64,000 bases of DNA from Lycorma delicatula (Eukaryota > Arthropoda > Insecta > Hemiptera > Fulgoridae): positions 4,970,001-5,034,000 of the forward strand of contig NC_134464.1 of the NCBI RefSeq assembly GCF_047948215.1, written 5' to 3'. The translations under genes and the position numbers were made by a program. Under the pieces are notes generated by a model that saw nothing but the letters and a program-made list of their open reading frames with translations, had not been told where the DNA came from and ran no database searches. Of this stretch, positions 25,270 through 37,727 are shown piece by piece (the stretch's first letter is position 1; each line of letters starts with the position of its first letter).

Positions 25270-25400
25270 CGAAGTTTGCGCAAGGAAATACGAAATGGGA
25301 ATTTTGTAGCGTATAAAAATGAAATGCCCGATCGGGATTCGAACGGGGGATCTTCCGGACGAAAGACTGAAACGTTGCAGTTCTTCCGTGAATATAGACG
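25270..25400 (-). repeat. tRNA-derived SINE, family A
   Basis: The minus strand reads GCAACGTTTCAGTCTTTCGT, CCGGAAGATCCCCCG, TTCGAATCCCGATCGGGCAT, TTCATTTTTATACGCTACAA and AATTCCCATTTCG. The T-arm stem is well preserved. The overlapping minus frame at 25264-25446 is a by-product of the repeat. Confidence 0.78.
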
Positions 25401-26961
25401 GAGTCGTAAACTTACTTTTACGTTCTGAAAAATTAAAAAAAAACAAGTATTATTTAAAAAACATTATTAAGTTCTTTTAATTTCATTTCTGTTTAAGTTG
25501 GCGTAAAATAAGGGCAATTAAATCTTTTTAAACGTCAGAAAGTAGAATAAATATTAAAAAAAATTTAATAGTATTTATTTTTTACTTTGTAGACCGCTTT
25601 TTTAAAAACTTATCGACATTAAAAAGAAAATAAATAATTTTATACGTTAGATGACAATTATTTTAAAGTAAAAAGCACTCGCTATATTCTATATTCTAGG
25701 GAATGAATATTTTTTTATTATATATGCTTAAGCGGGTCGGTGTATTTTTATTGAAACTACTAAAAGTATAACGACGCTCTTTTGAATGTTTTCTTAGTTT
25801 GCGAATTGAAAGTGAAAGTAAAAATTTGGGACGATTTCAGCGTCATCGGTATCGATATTGAAAGGGAATTATGACAATTGTTCCCTAGGTTTTGTGTCGT
25901 ACATGTATAAAAGTATATGAACTCAGAGATGCATTCATGAAATTTACATGTACTCGATTTTAGCGGGTGAAATAGTAGAGGAATCGAGTCGATTGCGGGA
26001 GAGTTCGAGAGAGGACGCGACACATACGATTTCATTTAGCTCCGCATTCTACCGCGTGTTTGTCGCTTTATCCCTGTCCGCGTTCGCTCTTTCACACTCC
26101 CTACATCCCTTCGCTTTGTATTTCGGTACTGATTTTCAGTTAACATAGAAATCGAATGAAATGATATTCTTGTACCCTTTTACATGTGAATATTGTTGTA
26201 TAAATGAAAATGAACCGCTAACATTTTGTTCAGTATTAATTTTCTATATATACGCTCAGAATACGATATACGTGTACGAGTATATATATATATATATACA
26301 CACACTATGCGTAAAGTTAATTAAATCTTTTATATATTTTTTACTAACATCTTGTGTTTACCCTTTTTAAAATTGTATTTCTTTCAATTATTGCGGTTTC
26401 ATAAACGGTTTTAATAATTTCATTTAAATTATTAAAAGAGCTCCAGAAAAAATGTTAAATTGAAAATTTAATCAATAAAATTTTACGGGTTACATTACGG
26501 CGTTTAAGTCGAATTTTCCGGACCAAAAATGTTGAGTATTTTTAAAATTAATTTATTAAATTAGATAATTTTAATATTTTATAATTTAAGGTAAATTTTC
26601 TTATGATTTTTTATAGTCGCGTTAACAATGAAGTTATTATCAACCTTTCAAGATTACACTAAACCATCGCTACATAATTATTATAAAAAAATTAAAGTTA
26701 ATCTTATAATTTTTATTAGCATTATTAATCGGTAAAAAATAAAATATAAAACTAACTTTATGTTTATATTATATACAAAACAAGCGCACACGGAATGTCT
26801 CACAAAGAAACGAAAGGAAAAAAGGAAATATGATATATGAGGCTCCGGTCAGAGTCGCTTCCTCTAATAATAACGTTATTCGTTATTCAGCCGTATAAAG
26901 GTGTAGATTTGGCTTCGATTAGTTTAGAATACCTTTACTTAAAATTATATTTCGACTCGGT
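25401..26961. other. AT-rich DNA with a mixed-composition patch
   Basis: A CG-richer patch at about 25960-26110 lets short frames open on both strands (25760-26035 minus, 25948-26148 plus) without motifs. A (TA)n(CA)n tract lies at about 26280-26306. No gene is supported. Confidence 0.45.
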
Positions 26962-27812
26962 CAGTGGCGGCTCATAGCAAAAATTAGTGGGGCTGCTCCA
27001 GAAACCGTTTTTCTGGGCCTTTTCAAGGGCACGGTTAAAGTTTTTACTGTAAAATAAAGAACCGAAAAAATGAATCAAATAGAATAAGCGTGGGCAGGAT
27101 AATAATCTAATTCTACTCTTTATCGAATTGATGGATATGGTACACGGTTTAACCGAATAAATAAAATGTCAATGCAGATAATATTTTTAATTATTATAAG
27201 ATAATAACTTAATAAAATGTCCGCTTAAAAACACTATAGTCCAACGGTGCTTAATTTAAATTTCTATGTACACAGAAACAAATACGTAATTAGTTTTTAC
27301 TAATTACCTTCTCTTTCGCCCTTCTAACGTGTTTTTGACAGATTTGGCGATCAAAGAGCCCTTCCTTTCCGCCATCTTCTGATCGCAATTGAAAAAACAA
27401 GGAAACCGTTTTCATATTCCTTCCATCGACTAAACTAGATAAAGGGACGAATAATTAAGGTTCCGTACATACGCAGAGTAAAGAAAAAACTACCTTCCAG
27501 CAGCACGCCAGGGTCGACACTAAGGGACCGACAGTGCTCTCTCTTCCTCGCAACCTCGCGTGCAGCATCCTATTAGCGCACGTGCACAACACCCAAACAC
27601 CACGCCTAGAACTGTGAAGCGCACAGTTCCATTCAAAGATTTTTGTATCTTTTTCGTAATCGGGGGGGATTGCTACTGACATTAAGCTTAAGGATTAAGT
27701 ATAAAGCAAGAATTAAAGAAAAAAAGACTTTATATATTAAATATTATCGATAATATCGAGCGGAAATAACGGGTGCTGCAGTTCCACAGTACCTGTACGC
27801 GAGCCGTAACTG
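26962..27812. mobile_element. Non-autonomous hAT-like element with 8-bp target duplication
   Basis: hAT elements have short terminal inverted repeats starting CAG and make 8-bp target-site duplications. The left end is CAGTGGCGGCTCA. The right end, read inward on the minus strand, is CAGTTACGGCTCG, identical at 10 of the first 12 positions. The flanks are GACTCGGT (26954-26961) and GACTCTGT (27813-27820), matching at 7 of 8. The interior of 851 bases shows no transposase motif; the 75-codon minus frame at 27455-27682 is unrecognised. Non-autonomous status and superfamily are inferred from the ends. Confidence 0.6.
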
Positions 27813-28129
27813 GACTCTGTTAACAAGACGACCGGAAACCTCTCTTCTCTTCTTATTTTCAGTAGTAAGTCTGGGTGTGCCGTTTTCGATAACGATCGTG
27901 ACTCAGGTCGTCTACAACCGTTTCAATTATGAGACTTAACGTAAATAAATATTAATTTGTCGCCTAAAATTATCGTTATTAATTTTCTGATCGTTGAGGA
28001 TAATCTATTAGTTCGACGCGGAATAAGTAGCCGCTCGGTAGGTTTTTTAAATATTTACCGGTTTTGTTATGCGGTTCTGTATTCAGGCTTTTCAACGAAC
28101 GTGCTTTACATTACAAAGGAGTTTTTTTT
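27813..28129. other. Spacer, nothing recognised
   Basis: An 89-codon plus frame (27957-28226, non-ATG start) runs from here into the hairpin element and has no known motif. Confidence 0.4.
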
Positions 28130-28361
28130 TACTTCCTTCTTACAAGGAAGTAGTGATCGCGAAAAATTTCGGTTTTCAGATTTCGACGGAAATAACCAGT
28201 TTGACCATTTTTTTTACGATGAATAATAATTAAATAATAATACAAAAAAAGAATTGAAAAAATATCAGAAGTTATTGATGAAATAAAATCTTATTTACTT
28301 TTCATTTAAAAAAAAAAAATAATGTGTATATGTAATTTAATAGGCGTACAAGGAAGTCGTA
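28130..28361 (+). mobile_element. Short hairpin-ended element (MITE-like)
   Basis: The left end is a hairpin, ACTTCCTT-CTTAC-AAGGAAGT (28130-28152), continuing GTGATCGCGAAAAATTTCGG and then TTTCGACGGAAATAACC, a sequence I associate with an abundant insect repeat. About 200 bases on, ACAAGGAAGTCGTA (28348-28361) repeats the right arm. The design resembles the FB1 family (hairpin with TTTTACTT at the end), but the sequences differ. The family name is unknown to me. Confidence 0.5.
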
Positions 28362-31256
28362 TGGTATCCACATCAGATTCTTTTATAACATCTTCATTTT
28401 TCCGCTAAATTTTTCTGACAAAGTCTCTTTTTACGTGTTTTGATTTTACTCTACTCCTTCGTGACGGCTTGGAAGTTTATTATTTTGAACATTTCCTTAT
28501 TTTGAACTATTTCTGTTACTCATAACAAAACGATTTTTCCTCTTCTCAATAGGCGGGTGTAAAAAAGAAACATAAATAAAATATTTGTTTTAATATTAAT
28601 TATAAATTATAAATAATTAGAATTTTCGTAATAAGCAAGTTTTCTATTAATAGGAATGTTTACTACTACGTTTATTAGTGTTATTGTTAAACCGAAATAG
28701 CAAATCGATCGATAGAAATAATAATAGATTAAATAAACATTATAATATTTGTTTTTAAAATATACTGTATTAGCTTTTATATTTTAACGGATTACGTCTG
28801 CAATCTGCAACCGATTAGCGTACCTATTGTGTTATTGTGTGAACCGAAATACGGGAATCTATTTTTAGAATCACCGTAAGTTTCATATTAAATCTAACTG
28901 CGATTAAATCGATAATGATACTTTTAATTCCGGTGAAAATATTAAATTAAAAAGTACTCGTACGTGTAAAAATTATCGAATGGATATTTACAGTTGTTTG
29001 TTGTATAGTGTATAACAGTAAAGAAAGTTTGCTTACCTACGTTGTAATATTTGTGTCGGGGTTCAACGGGAAAAAATTTAAATTAGTAATTTTCTCGAAC
29101 GTTAGCTGGATGATCCTAAACGAATAAGTTGCTACTAGCTTTAAATATTTCGCATTTTTTAAATATAGAAATTGTTATACGAGAATACCTAGGTAGCGTA
29201 ACCACCTAGCAACTCGTATTCGGTGACTTCTCAGATCGTTATTTAAAATTTTTAGGTTTTTATCGTACTGAATTTCTTTTCATCGTTTAACTTTGTTAAT
29301 TGTTTAAAAAAATACGAAGAAAAGTAGCTACAGAAGGCGAGCGAAAAATAGACTTTAGATCCTCGTCATCCTCTGTTTTGTCATGAAGAAAGACACACCC
29401 GCCTGAAGTCGAAAAAGAGCTTTTTTCATTCTTCAGAATCAGAATCGCTTCTTATCTCTTCCTAGGCGCAAACACTAAAGATGTACCGAAGACAAATTTT
29501 ACAACCCTTCGTGACAGTACAATAAAATCTCAAACCGGGCTCGTAATCACCGTACGCCAGTCGGTGAGCTCTAAATCGTCTACGAAGGACGTAATGATAT
29601 CGAATAGCAAAACAAATATCGGTAAGCGGGGTAATCGAGGGTAGCACAAGATGCCGCTAAGGACGATCCAGGATTACGAACACATTCTAGTGTGCATTTT
29701 AACGACTCCTGTACCCGCGCAGACGCGATACGAGCGACGACAATCAAGTTCTAAGAATCAAATCTAATGCGCTCTGGACACAGAAACAAACTAAATACTT
29801 TGTAAAATTTATAATCGTCCTTTCACCTTGTAACGATCGCTAAAAAAAATTAATCCGGGTGTTCGTTACATTACTCGGTAGATAAATCATCGTTTAAATA
29901 AAAATAGTTTCGCGTTTAATATTACAAAGTAATTTATAACTAAAATCATCGATAGTCGTATTAAAATTATTAGATTATATAAGTAGCTAGTTAAAGCTAT
30001 TAATTTATTAACGTTCTTGTCCTGCATCCCTAGCGGCAATTCATTGAAACATAGAATTCTGATTGTGATAAAACTAACATTATCGATGAAATTTTTCAAA
30101 ATTTCCGCTACTTTACCTGCCGACATTTTCACGATGTAAACATTTAATTAAAATTTGTATTACCTAAAATCACATCGCCAAATTTTATATATATGTGTAT
30201 ATGAAAGAAATACAGGTGTAATAGAGTAAAGCATCATCTAAAATTAAAGCGGTAAGTAAGGTAGATGGATAGAGATGAATTCTCGGTTAAGGTGGTGGCT
30301 GTTGTGGAAAAAGAGTAGAGAAGTGGATAAAGGGTGGAAGAGGCGGTTTGCCAAAGTGGCTGTGCGAAATCAAAGGGTTTCTCACACTCTATCGTTACTG
30401 CCAGTGTACGTGAATGGTGCCCGCCGCACGGTGTTGTACTGTTATGCAGAGCGAGGTATATCGTAACTAAACAGATTGAAGAGACTTGGCATCGGCAGCG
30501 GCAACCCTTGGCTTCTCGCCCTTTCTCTTCACGTTAAATTGTAACTCCTTATATCTCCCGCGGGATTATCTATCTCTCCTTTTTTACCTTTACATATCTA
30601 TATTTTCATTCTCTTTCTAGTTTTTTCTTTTCCTTTATTCTTTATATACAAAGGAATAATGCTCTGTCTTTACACAAGTGATCGCCGTTTCTGTCTTTGT
30701 CCGACATTTTATTCTTCTTTTACCTCGTTTCTTACTTTTTCGATCTACGCTAATCATCTTCTTGTATTAAACGCGTATTATAATTTACATATATAGGGTA
30801 AGTTTATTTTACTTCTCCCGCTCGTCACGTAAATAAAAAAATTAAAAATTAAATCGATGTCGGTTTAGTTTTTTGTTTTGTTTATCTTTTCTATGCTGAG
30901 GTAAACCAAAAAAAAGTGCTTTGTGTATTATTTTTAAGGTTAATACGATTTTAATTTTAATTGTTAATAATGATTTCAATTTTTTCTTTAAAACTATTTT
31001 TATTTATAAAAGTAATTTAAGATGAACGAAATAAAATTTTACTTATTCTATACGCCGGATGAGTTTAAAGCTTTAAAAATTGAAGATAACTTTATCTTAC
31101 TCCTTTTTTCTGTTTCTCTTAACGTAATTTTATTTTATAACTTAAATTTAATTTGAAATAAATTAAAGAAAGGTACTTTTACCCTTTTTGACTATTTTTA
31201 AATTAAAAAATTATCTTGTTAAATTTTATGCTCGTGTAAAAAAGTATAAAATTAAA
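28362..31256. other. AT-rich DNA with a mixed-composition patch
   Basis: No supported gene. A GC-richer patch at about 30270-30540 holds two overlapping plus frames of 63 and 67 codons without motifs. Minus frames at 29462-29647 and 29887-30132 are likewise unrecognised. Confidence 0.45.
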
Positions 31257-32159
31257 TTTTACTTTCCCGGAATGCGGCTTTTAGCCGTCACGCGGCTAAA
31301 AGCCACATTCCGGAAAAGTCTTACAACTGCGGGTTGTTTCTGATGCACGGCTTACACACACATCTTAATTAAAAATATTAATCGTTTTATTTAAATATAA
31401 TATTTTTTCGTTTATTTAATTTAATGATTCCGACTAAAGTGCGCGCGCATTCCGTATTTAATTCGATGTGGCGGCACGGTACTAGCGGTATTTCACAACT
31501 TACGTAGAACAAATTTTGCTTGTGCGATCGGCAGATTGTTGTAGCCGCGACGCTTAACGTACCAGGTACCGAGTCGACCGGGCAGTTTAATTCGAGACCC
31601 GACCAGACCGAGTTACTTTTTTTACAGTTTAAATACTATTCATTTATTTAATTCTATCGTTCACCTGTGACGTCACAACATAGCAGAAATTTAGAGAATT
31701 TTCTTCGGTTGGCGGTGCGATTATGCAAAAACCTTTTTTTGCTGTTACGTTTATTTTTTTAACCGTTAACAAATGCGCCTGAGAAAAATACGGCCTTAAT
31801 TAGGCGAAATCTCGAATTACTCACCGCGACCTTACTCTACAGTCTCACCCCTTAACCTTTTAAGTTGGAAATTTAACAGCATCAATGTTCCTTATATAGA
31901 AGTAATTTGACCTAGTTTGGTAGAAATCGGTCCAGTAGTTCAGGAGATATAGTGATTTAGAAGTCAACATTGAACACACACGTGCTTACGAACATTATCA
32001 TCCGGAAAATTTCCATCAGGTTTTTGATTTTTTGAGTTCCTTAGATGTCAAAAGTCAAGATCCGCTAAAAACCCATATCCTTAAATCGGACCGATTACAT
32101 TACTTTCCCTTCTAGAGCCTATAACTCTGCTATAGCGCTATCCAGACGGGAAAGTAAAA
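31257..32159 (+). mobile_element. Fold-back element family FB1, copy B (most complete)
   Basis: The ends form a 12-bp perfect terminal inverted repeat: TTTTACTTTCCC (31257-31268) and GGGAAAGTAAAA (32148-32159). Each end is also a hairpin. At the 5' end, 21-bp arms with one mismatch lie at 31267-31287 and 31293-31313. At the 3' end, TACTTTCCCTTCT (32101-32113) faces AGACGGGAAAGTA. Inside are GATGCACGGCTTACACACAC, the CRE-like TGACGTCA (31668-31675), GCGCCTGAGAAAAATACGGC and CTTAATTAGGCGAAATCTCG, shared with copies C and D. No coding frame exists, so it must be non-autonomous if mobile. A target duplication is not evident. Length 903 bases. Confidence 0.82.
31267..31313. repeat. 5' terminal hairpin of FB1 copy B
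   Basis: The left arm CCGGAATGCGGCTTTTAGCC+G pairs with the right arm at 31293-31313 over 21 bases with one mismatch (C/T) and a 5-base loop, TCACG. Confidence 0.9.
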
Positions 32160-32579
32160 ATGTAAAAGAGAAAACACTGAAAATACGAGTGTAATATATT
32201 AACTAAACAATAACACATATTTTCCCATTATTCTTCCACAAATTTGTTTTTTTTTTGACCGACAGAATTTCCAGTTATTATCTAAAACATCTGTTTATTC
32301 AGGAATTGTTAATTTGTTAAAAAAAGCATTTTCGTTTATACAGCAATGAAAAAAACATAGGGGGAAAGGTATTTAAAAGTAAATCTTTCGATGTAGTATT
32401 CAACATTTAGGAGTCATTGTAGCGATCACGAAATAACTTAGACTACGTAGTTTTTTACGGATAAACCTCTCAAAAGATAACGAATCGGTTAATCAGTTTT
32501 TGTCGCTCGCAGCGGTGCAAAATATTTAACAGAATTTTTATTTACTAATAAATAATAAATCCGCCGATCTCCCCGTTCC
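32160..32579. other. Spacer, nothing recognised
   Basis: AT-rich DNA with poly-T at about 32246-32257; no gene. Confidence 0.4.
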
Positions 32580-32660
32580 GGGGCGGCAGAGTGTCGGTCT
32601 TACATCCAGGGATTCCGGTTTTGAATCCCCCGGTCAGGGATGACATTTTACACGGGCTAC
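32580..32660 (+). repeat. tRNA-derived SINE, family A, abutting a retroposon
   Basis: GGCGGCAGAGTGTCGGTCTT, ATCCAGGGATTCCGG, TTTTGAATCCCCCGGTCAGG, GATGACATTTTACACGGGCT and ACAAG follow the family A order. The sequence then changes at about 32655-32665 into antisense retroposon coding sequence, so one element inserted into or next to the other. Confidence 0.7.
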
Positions 32661-32885
32661 AAGATTTCCAGCCCTCCAGGCTTCTCCTTCCGTTGATGCA
32701 GATGGCTGTCGTTTTTTCCGTCGCTAGGAACCGATCGTCGATGAGGTGAACTGCCTTACCTGCCCTTTCCACGACCGACCCTACCTCTTTGGCCGTCATC
32801 ACGAGGGCCAGGTCATCCGCACGTAGGCCACCGTCTCCACACCTTCTGGCATGTCCTATTCCACAGCACTGGTCTCTGTGATGTG
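32655..32885 (-). pseudogene. Reverse transcriptase fragment of a non-LTR retroposon (R1/jockey-like)
   Basis: The minus strand encodes MPEGVETVAY, then the catalytic block and DLALVMTAKEVGSVVERAGK, then a block with ATEKTTAICINGRRSLEGW. These match retroposon reverse transcriptase around its active site (xxYADDLAL ... KTxxxxxxGRR). The YADD codons are broken: TAC-G-TG-CGGATGAC at 32825-32812 contains two extra bases compared with TAC-GCG-GAT-GAC. The fragment is truncated on both sides, by the SINE at its 3' end and by unrelated sequence after about 32885. Non-functional. The clade is inferred from the DDLALV context. Confidence 0.75.
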
Positions 32886-33329
32886 CTAAATTTACTTTTT
32901 TTTTTTAGCTATCGATTTAAAAAAAAACTAACTTCCCGCCGTATTTTTGTATTTATTAAAAAAAGCAATAAAAAAGATTTCAGCCGCTGAATCCAAAATA
33001 TAATAAAATCTTAAGAATGTTTACTCGGCATCTAGTTAACTCTAGATTGAAATAAGGGTGGAATGTTGTGGTGAAGCTTATTTTTATCACATTCAACCTA
33101 TTATCAGTTGTCAAAAACACCTAATTAGAGTAATTTACCGAACGCCCGACTACAATTCATTCGCTTCCGCTATTCATTAAGAGATTTAAGTGCTCCCGTT
33201 TAGACAACTCCACTTTAATGAAATACTCCTAATTTTTTTCTTTTTTCGCTCTTATCTTAAAAAGTCTCTTAGAAACAAACAAAGGGGAGTGTTTTGTAGA
33301 TTTCTCTTAAACAACACACTTAAGATTTT
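32886..33329. other. Spacer, nothing recognised
   Basis: AT-rich sequence. The 80-codon plus frame 33190-33432 begins here and has no motif. Confidence 0.4.
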
Positions 33330-33400
33330 TAATTACAGGGGACGTCTATTATCCGGATTGACCTTTATAAGGCCGAATCCGAATAATTGGAAAATTTATA
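33330..33400 (+). mobile_element. Possible pogo/Tigger-like terminus
   Basis: CAGGGGACGTCTATTATCCGG is followed by ATTGACC, GGCCGAATCCGAATAATTGG and AAA. Pogo-like elements often have ends of the type CAG...CTATTATCCGG with a repeated CCGAATAATGG inside. Only one end is seen; the partner end was not found nearby. Confidence 0.3.
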
Positions 33401-34850
33401 AAGTGTTTATAGTATGTAAGACGAAAATATAAAAAAATACATGTCTTTCAGGAAAATTAAAAAAAAAAAATCAAAACGTACGTAAAATGTAATGAAAAAC
33501 ACGCGTTGAAAAAAATACATAGCGATTGGAAATTTTTCTAATAAAAGATTCTAAAATTTATAAAATAATATGAAAGAAATTAAAATCTAATACCCTACTG
33601 TTTTATAAAAAAAATGATTTTAAAAAAATATTAAAAAATAGTTATAATAATAAACTTATCGAAGAGAAGTACAATTAAGTTACTGTGTCTCATAAAAATA
33701 TATTTCATAGAAATTACAAAAAATCGAAAAATATATATATAGTTTTAAATTTATTTTAGTTTATCGATTATTCAGTTTTTAATTTTAATTTTTTAATTCA
33801 CATTATTTAATTAATCTATAAGTTTCTTAAATGAAATGAGTTTAAAATTATAGGATTCCAGCCGGAATTTTTGTTATTTTGTTACGGACAATAGTAAAAG
33901 CGTTTATTTGATCGATACAATAAGTAAGCGTGAAAGATATCGGTCTCATCGCAACGATTTATTAATAAATAATTTACCTTTATGTAAATGTAATCCGTAA
34001 TTCAGATTTCCTCACCGATTTCATAAAATAAGTATAATAAATGATAGTAATCCGTGATCGGTAAAAACCGATTATACATAAGTTGTTCAATATTATTTCT
34101 TGCAAAAATAAACCGGGTACCCGTACACGATTGCATCTTTCGTTAATATAATGAACGTTCCTGCAGCTTGTTACATCCGTGGATCGCCAGTCCAAGACGA
34201 ATATATCTCTTCGGTTAATTAAAAAGATAACTAGAAAATATTTAAAAGATCTTATACGAACTAAATTTTTCATTTCCGAAGGGCTAAGAAGATAAGACAA
34301 AACGAGCGCTGTAAAACGGTACGAGATGTATAAATAAAAGGAATAAATTTAATTAATAGCATTTTTCAATTATTAACGTCGATTTCATACTAATCGATTT
34401 ACACATATCATCAGCTTCTCTAGTAATACGTAAAGCACGCATACGCTCTTCAGAATAAGAAAAAATAAAAAATTACGAGCGTAATTTATTCGATAATTTT
34501 AACGTTTAATTCAAATCGCACTATTATTAAATCGTACACGCTATCACCGACTACTTTTCGTGAACGACCCCGAACATAAATATTAGCGATGACGATAACA
34601 ATTACCGCATTCGTTGATGCTCTGGGAATGCGACCAAAACAATCCGGTAATGAAAAGGACGTTTCTACCGAACATACAAAATTAAAAAAGAAATAATCAT
34701 AACGATACCGGACGGGAACTTAAAAAATATTGCTTATTTTACCGATTCACGGAAACTTCTACTTTGTCATTCTATAATAAGAGAGCTGGATGGGAGAAGA
34801 GTAAAAACGAAGAGGAAGAGCTAGCTAGAGAGACTCAAAACAAGCAGGGG
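33401..34850. other. AT-rich DNA, nothing recognised
   Basis: The 106-codon minus frame 33980-34300 lacks a recognisable domain, has many Ile, Tyr, Arg and Phe codons fitting local composition, and shows no splice or start context. Confidence 0.45.
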
Positions 34851-34856
34851 GGTTTT

Positions 34857-35390
34857 TATATAAGGGGTCGAACGGGAAAGTAGAGGTAGGAATAACCGGA
34901 GGTAAGGATGAAGCACGTCGTTCTTCCCTTGTAAACAAGGAAAATGGCGTCGGCGGTTGACGGAAGATAGTAAGGAAAAAAAGCGAGAAGAAGAATATTT
35001 CAAGATAGATTGATAGGCGTTAGGTGGAAGGGAACGTGAAGGGCGGGACGGCAGGATCGAGGGGGTGGTAAAGCTAAAGATAGCGGAGTGAATGTTCTTT
35101 CGCTAGAAAGAGAGAGACACAGTGAGTTATGTCGAGTGAGAGTGCTCTTGTAACCCTGACCTAGGCAATGCTCGCTGCTATACAGCGGGTACAGAGCTAC
35201 AGTACGACCGAGCTTAGAGCGCGGCAGCAACCTATACCCCAATCTCGACATACAACACACACACTCGCGCGAAGAGTCCCGACCCGAAGCTCTAACGGTG
35301 CACAACTCTCATTTACCCTTCGTCTTTCACTATCGTACTCGATTTATCTCGTAACGTTTTCAACTGCACTTTCTTTCCTGTAAACTGTCT
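34857..35390 (+). promoter_or_regulatory. Candidate core promoter and CG-rich transcribed leader
   Basis: TATATAAG at 34857-34864 is a good TATA box. It is followed by about 500 bases of CG- and purine-rich sequence (34870-35110), then C/A-rich sequence, unlike the AT-rich surroundings. Frames in it (35000-35305 minus, 35168-35383 plus) have no motif. Promoter identity is a guess from one motif plus composition. Confidence 0.22.
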
Positions 35391-36062
35391 TGTCTATCGT
35401 CATATCTTTTTGTTAAAACTTTATCGCCGTTATTATATCGATATTAGCGCAAAATAATGTCGTTCTAACCTTTTATTTTGTATTATCGCATTTATTTTTT
35501 ACGAATGTAAACGAAACGTTTTAAAGTACGATCTGTCATTTATTCATTTAAATGACATATAAGTACTTAAAAAAGCGGTATCGATGTATCGAAACGATGT
35601 GGTTTCGATAAACAGAAATAAAGTTCGACGCTTTTTTTAAATTTCGCCCGAAGCGACTGATGAAAGAATTCATTAGAAATCAGAATTTTATAGTCCAAAC
35701 GAATTTTGAATTAAAATTTTTAAAATTCTAGAAAGAAAAAAACATCTAAAACGTTTTGCGAGTCGTAAAAAAAGTTAATCGATATAAAAATAGAAATAAA
35801 TTAACGATTTCAAAATCTTAATCTTTTCCAAAAGAAAACCTATTATGCTCTACAATAAATGAATTTTTGACTGACAACAGCAATTACGGTCGTCGATTCC
35901 AAAATATTAATATGCATCTAGTTATATTTTTAAGCTAATTAAGGATAGAAATTTTTGTCGGGTCTGATTTCTGTACCTGATCGCACTGCATTTGCAGCTA
36001 CGTCAGGCCTGGTAAGCCGGTAGGAGTAATTGCATTTGTCTATGCGCACATACACTTACACA

Positions 36063-36108
36063 TGCGCGCGCGTGCACACACAACACACACACACACACAC
36101 ACACACAG
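36063..36108. repeat. (CG)n/(CA)n microsatellite
   Basis: TGCGCGCGCGTG followed by about 16 CA units with one AACA slip. It is similar in design to the tract at 4761-4809. Confidence 0.9.
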
Positions 36109-37692
36109 ACCCGGCAGTAGCTAGAAAAACTGGAGAAATATATATATATATACATAAAATTTTGTATATACGTTCTACTTGTATATACTTATGACATGTC
36201 GCCAACTATTCTTTGGAGGCCAATATGCTATTCGACAACAGAAATCAAATAAGTTATACGGAATTATTTCCATTTAAACAAACTAGAAGATTACAGGTTA
36301 CTTGTGAAATTATATTCCTATGAGGTCAAAAGAAACCGGCCACGACTTAAACCTACATCGAAATACGCGTATTTGGTATTATATAGGGTTTTTATAGCCA
36401 CTGATGGTAGAAATAATAAAAAAATAAAAATAAATAAAAAAACAGCGGGGAGCACAAATTCACTACTATACTAGGTAAGCGCATTCTTCCAAGTAGACGA
36501 ATGCGTAAATGCATTAAATGTAATTTAATGCGGTTTGATTTTAGCTTTAGCGTATAGAATATGAATAGTAACGAATTCATGTTAGTTTTAAGTGTACAGA
36601 ATATTAATTTACACGTATAATAAGAGAGCACATACGCAATATCATATTAAATTCTGTTACTCAACTGAACAAGTTTAAATCGAGTTAGGGTGGTTATTAA
36701 GTAGACAGGGCCTGTTATAAGGTCTACGTGTGCAGACCGAAGCTTCTCTCTCTCATTAAATCCATTATTGCTGCTTTTAGTGAAGCAAAGTGGACTTTGC
36801 CCGCTGATATTAAACTTTCAAAGTTGTTCATCGCTCTCTCTCCTTCACGCGCGCGCGCACACAAATACACACACACAAGTGTATACATAAAATGCTTGAG
36901 CTCAAAATATCTGTTTATGTTATACATAAAAATATATTTTACGTGATCGTCATAATTGTTACTTGATATTTCGTAGATTTAAAATAAAATAGATCAGCTA
37001 TTCCGGTCATCATTTTAAAGGTAAAAAAACTGTGCAAAATAATGAATTCTTATCTTTAAAATTAAAAAAAACACCGATATATTTTTATCGATAGGCTGAG
37101 CGGAAAAAATAAAGCTCCGCATAAAATTTAAGAAAGAAAGAGTAAATTGTTTCTGTCAAAATATAAATAATCTTTCGATTGTGTTTTAAATAAATCTGTC
37201 GGAAAATTTATTGAAGTAGCAGTAGAGGCCCTTTTTCGTAAGTCGAATTACTTGAAAATAGTGTGCAGTTGTCTGACTCGATATAAGTAAACGTTGCTAC
37301 ATCATTCTTTTTAAGATTAAGACTATTCTTTATTGCAATATAAAAACACGATAAGATAACGTTTTTAATTTTCTAAATGTCGGTCTGCAAGATGATAAAA
37401 CGGGATTTACGTATAGAACATTTACCGAGAAAAACTTTCTGGTTAGATTATCGGGTGCTAAGATTTTAGGTTACCTTAAAAGTATATGTTTAGTTTTCGT
37501 TATTATTCGTATTTATAAATTTTTTTAGTTAAATATATATATGTCCACTAATATATATTTTTATAGAAATATATATGAGATTTTTATTTGTTAAAAATAA
37601 ACTGTATTGTTAATACGTTTTCTTTGTATTTCTTCCTCTTTTTCAGCTTCTATTAGTTTTAGATAGGCGTTATTATTCTTTTGACCTTGAAA

Positions 37693-37693
<1 letters not shown>

Positions 37694-37724
<31 letters not shown>
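37694..37724. repeat. (TA)n microsatellite
   Basis: About 15 uninterrupted TA units. Confidence 0.92.

Positions 37725-37727
<3 letters not shown>

Noticed and set aside
33980..34300. 106-codon minus frame
   Set aside because: No motif, no coding-like composition difference from its flanks, no splice context.
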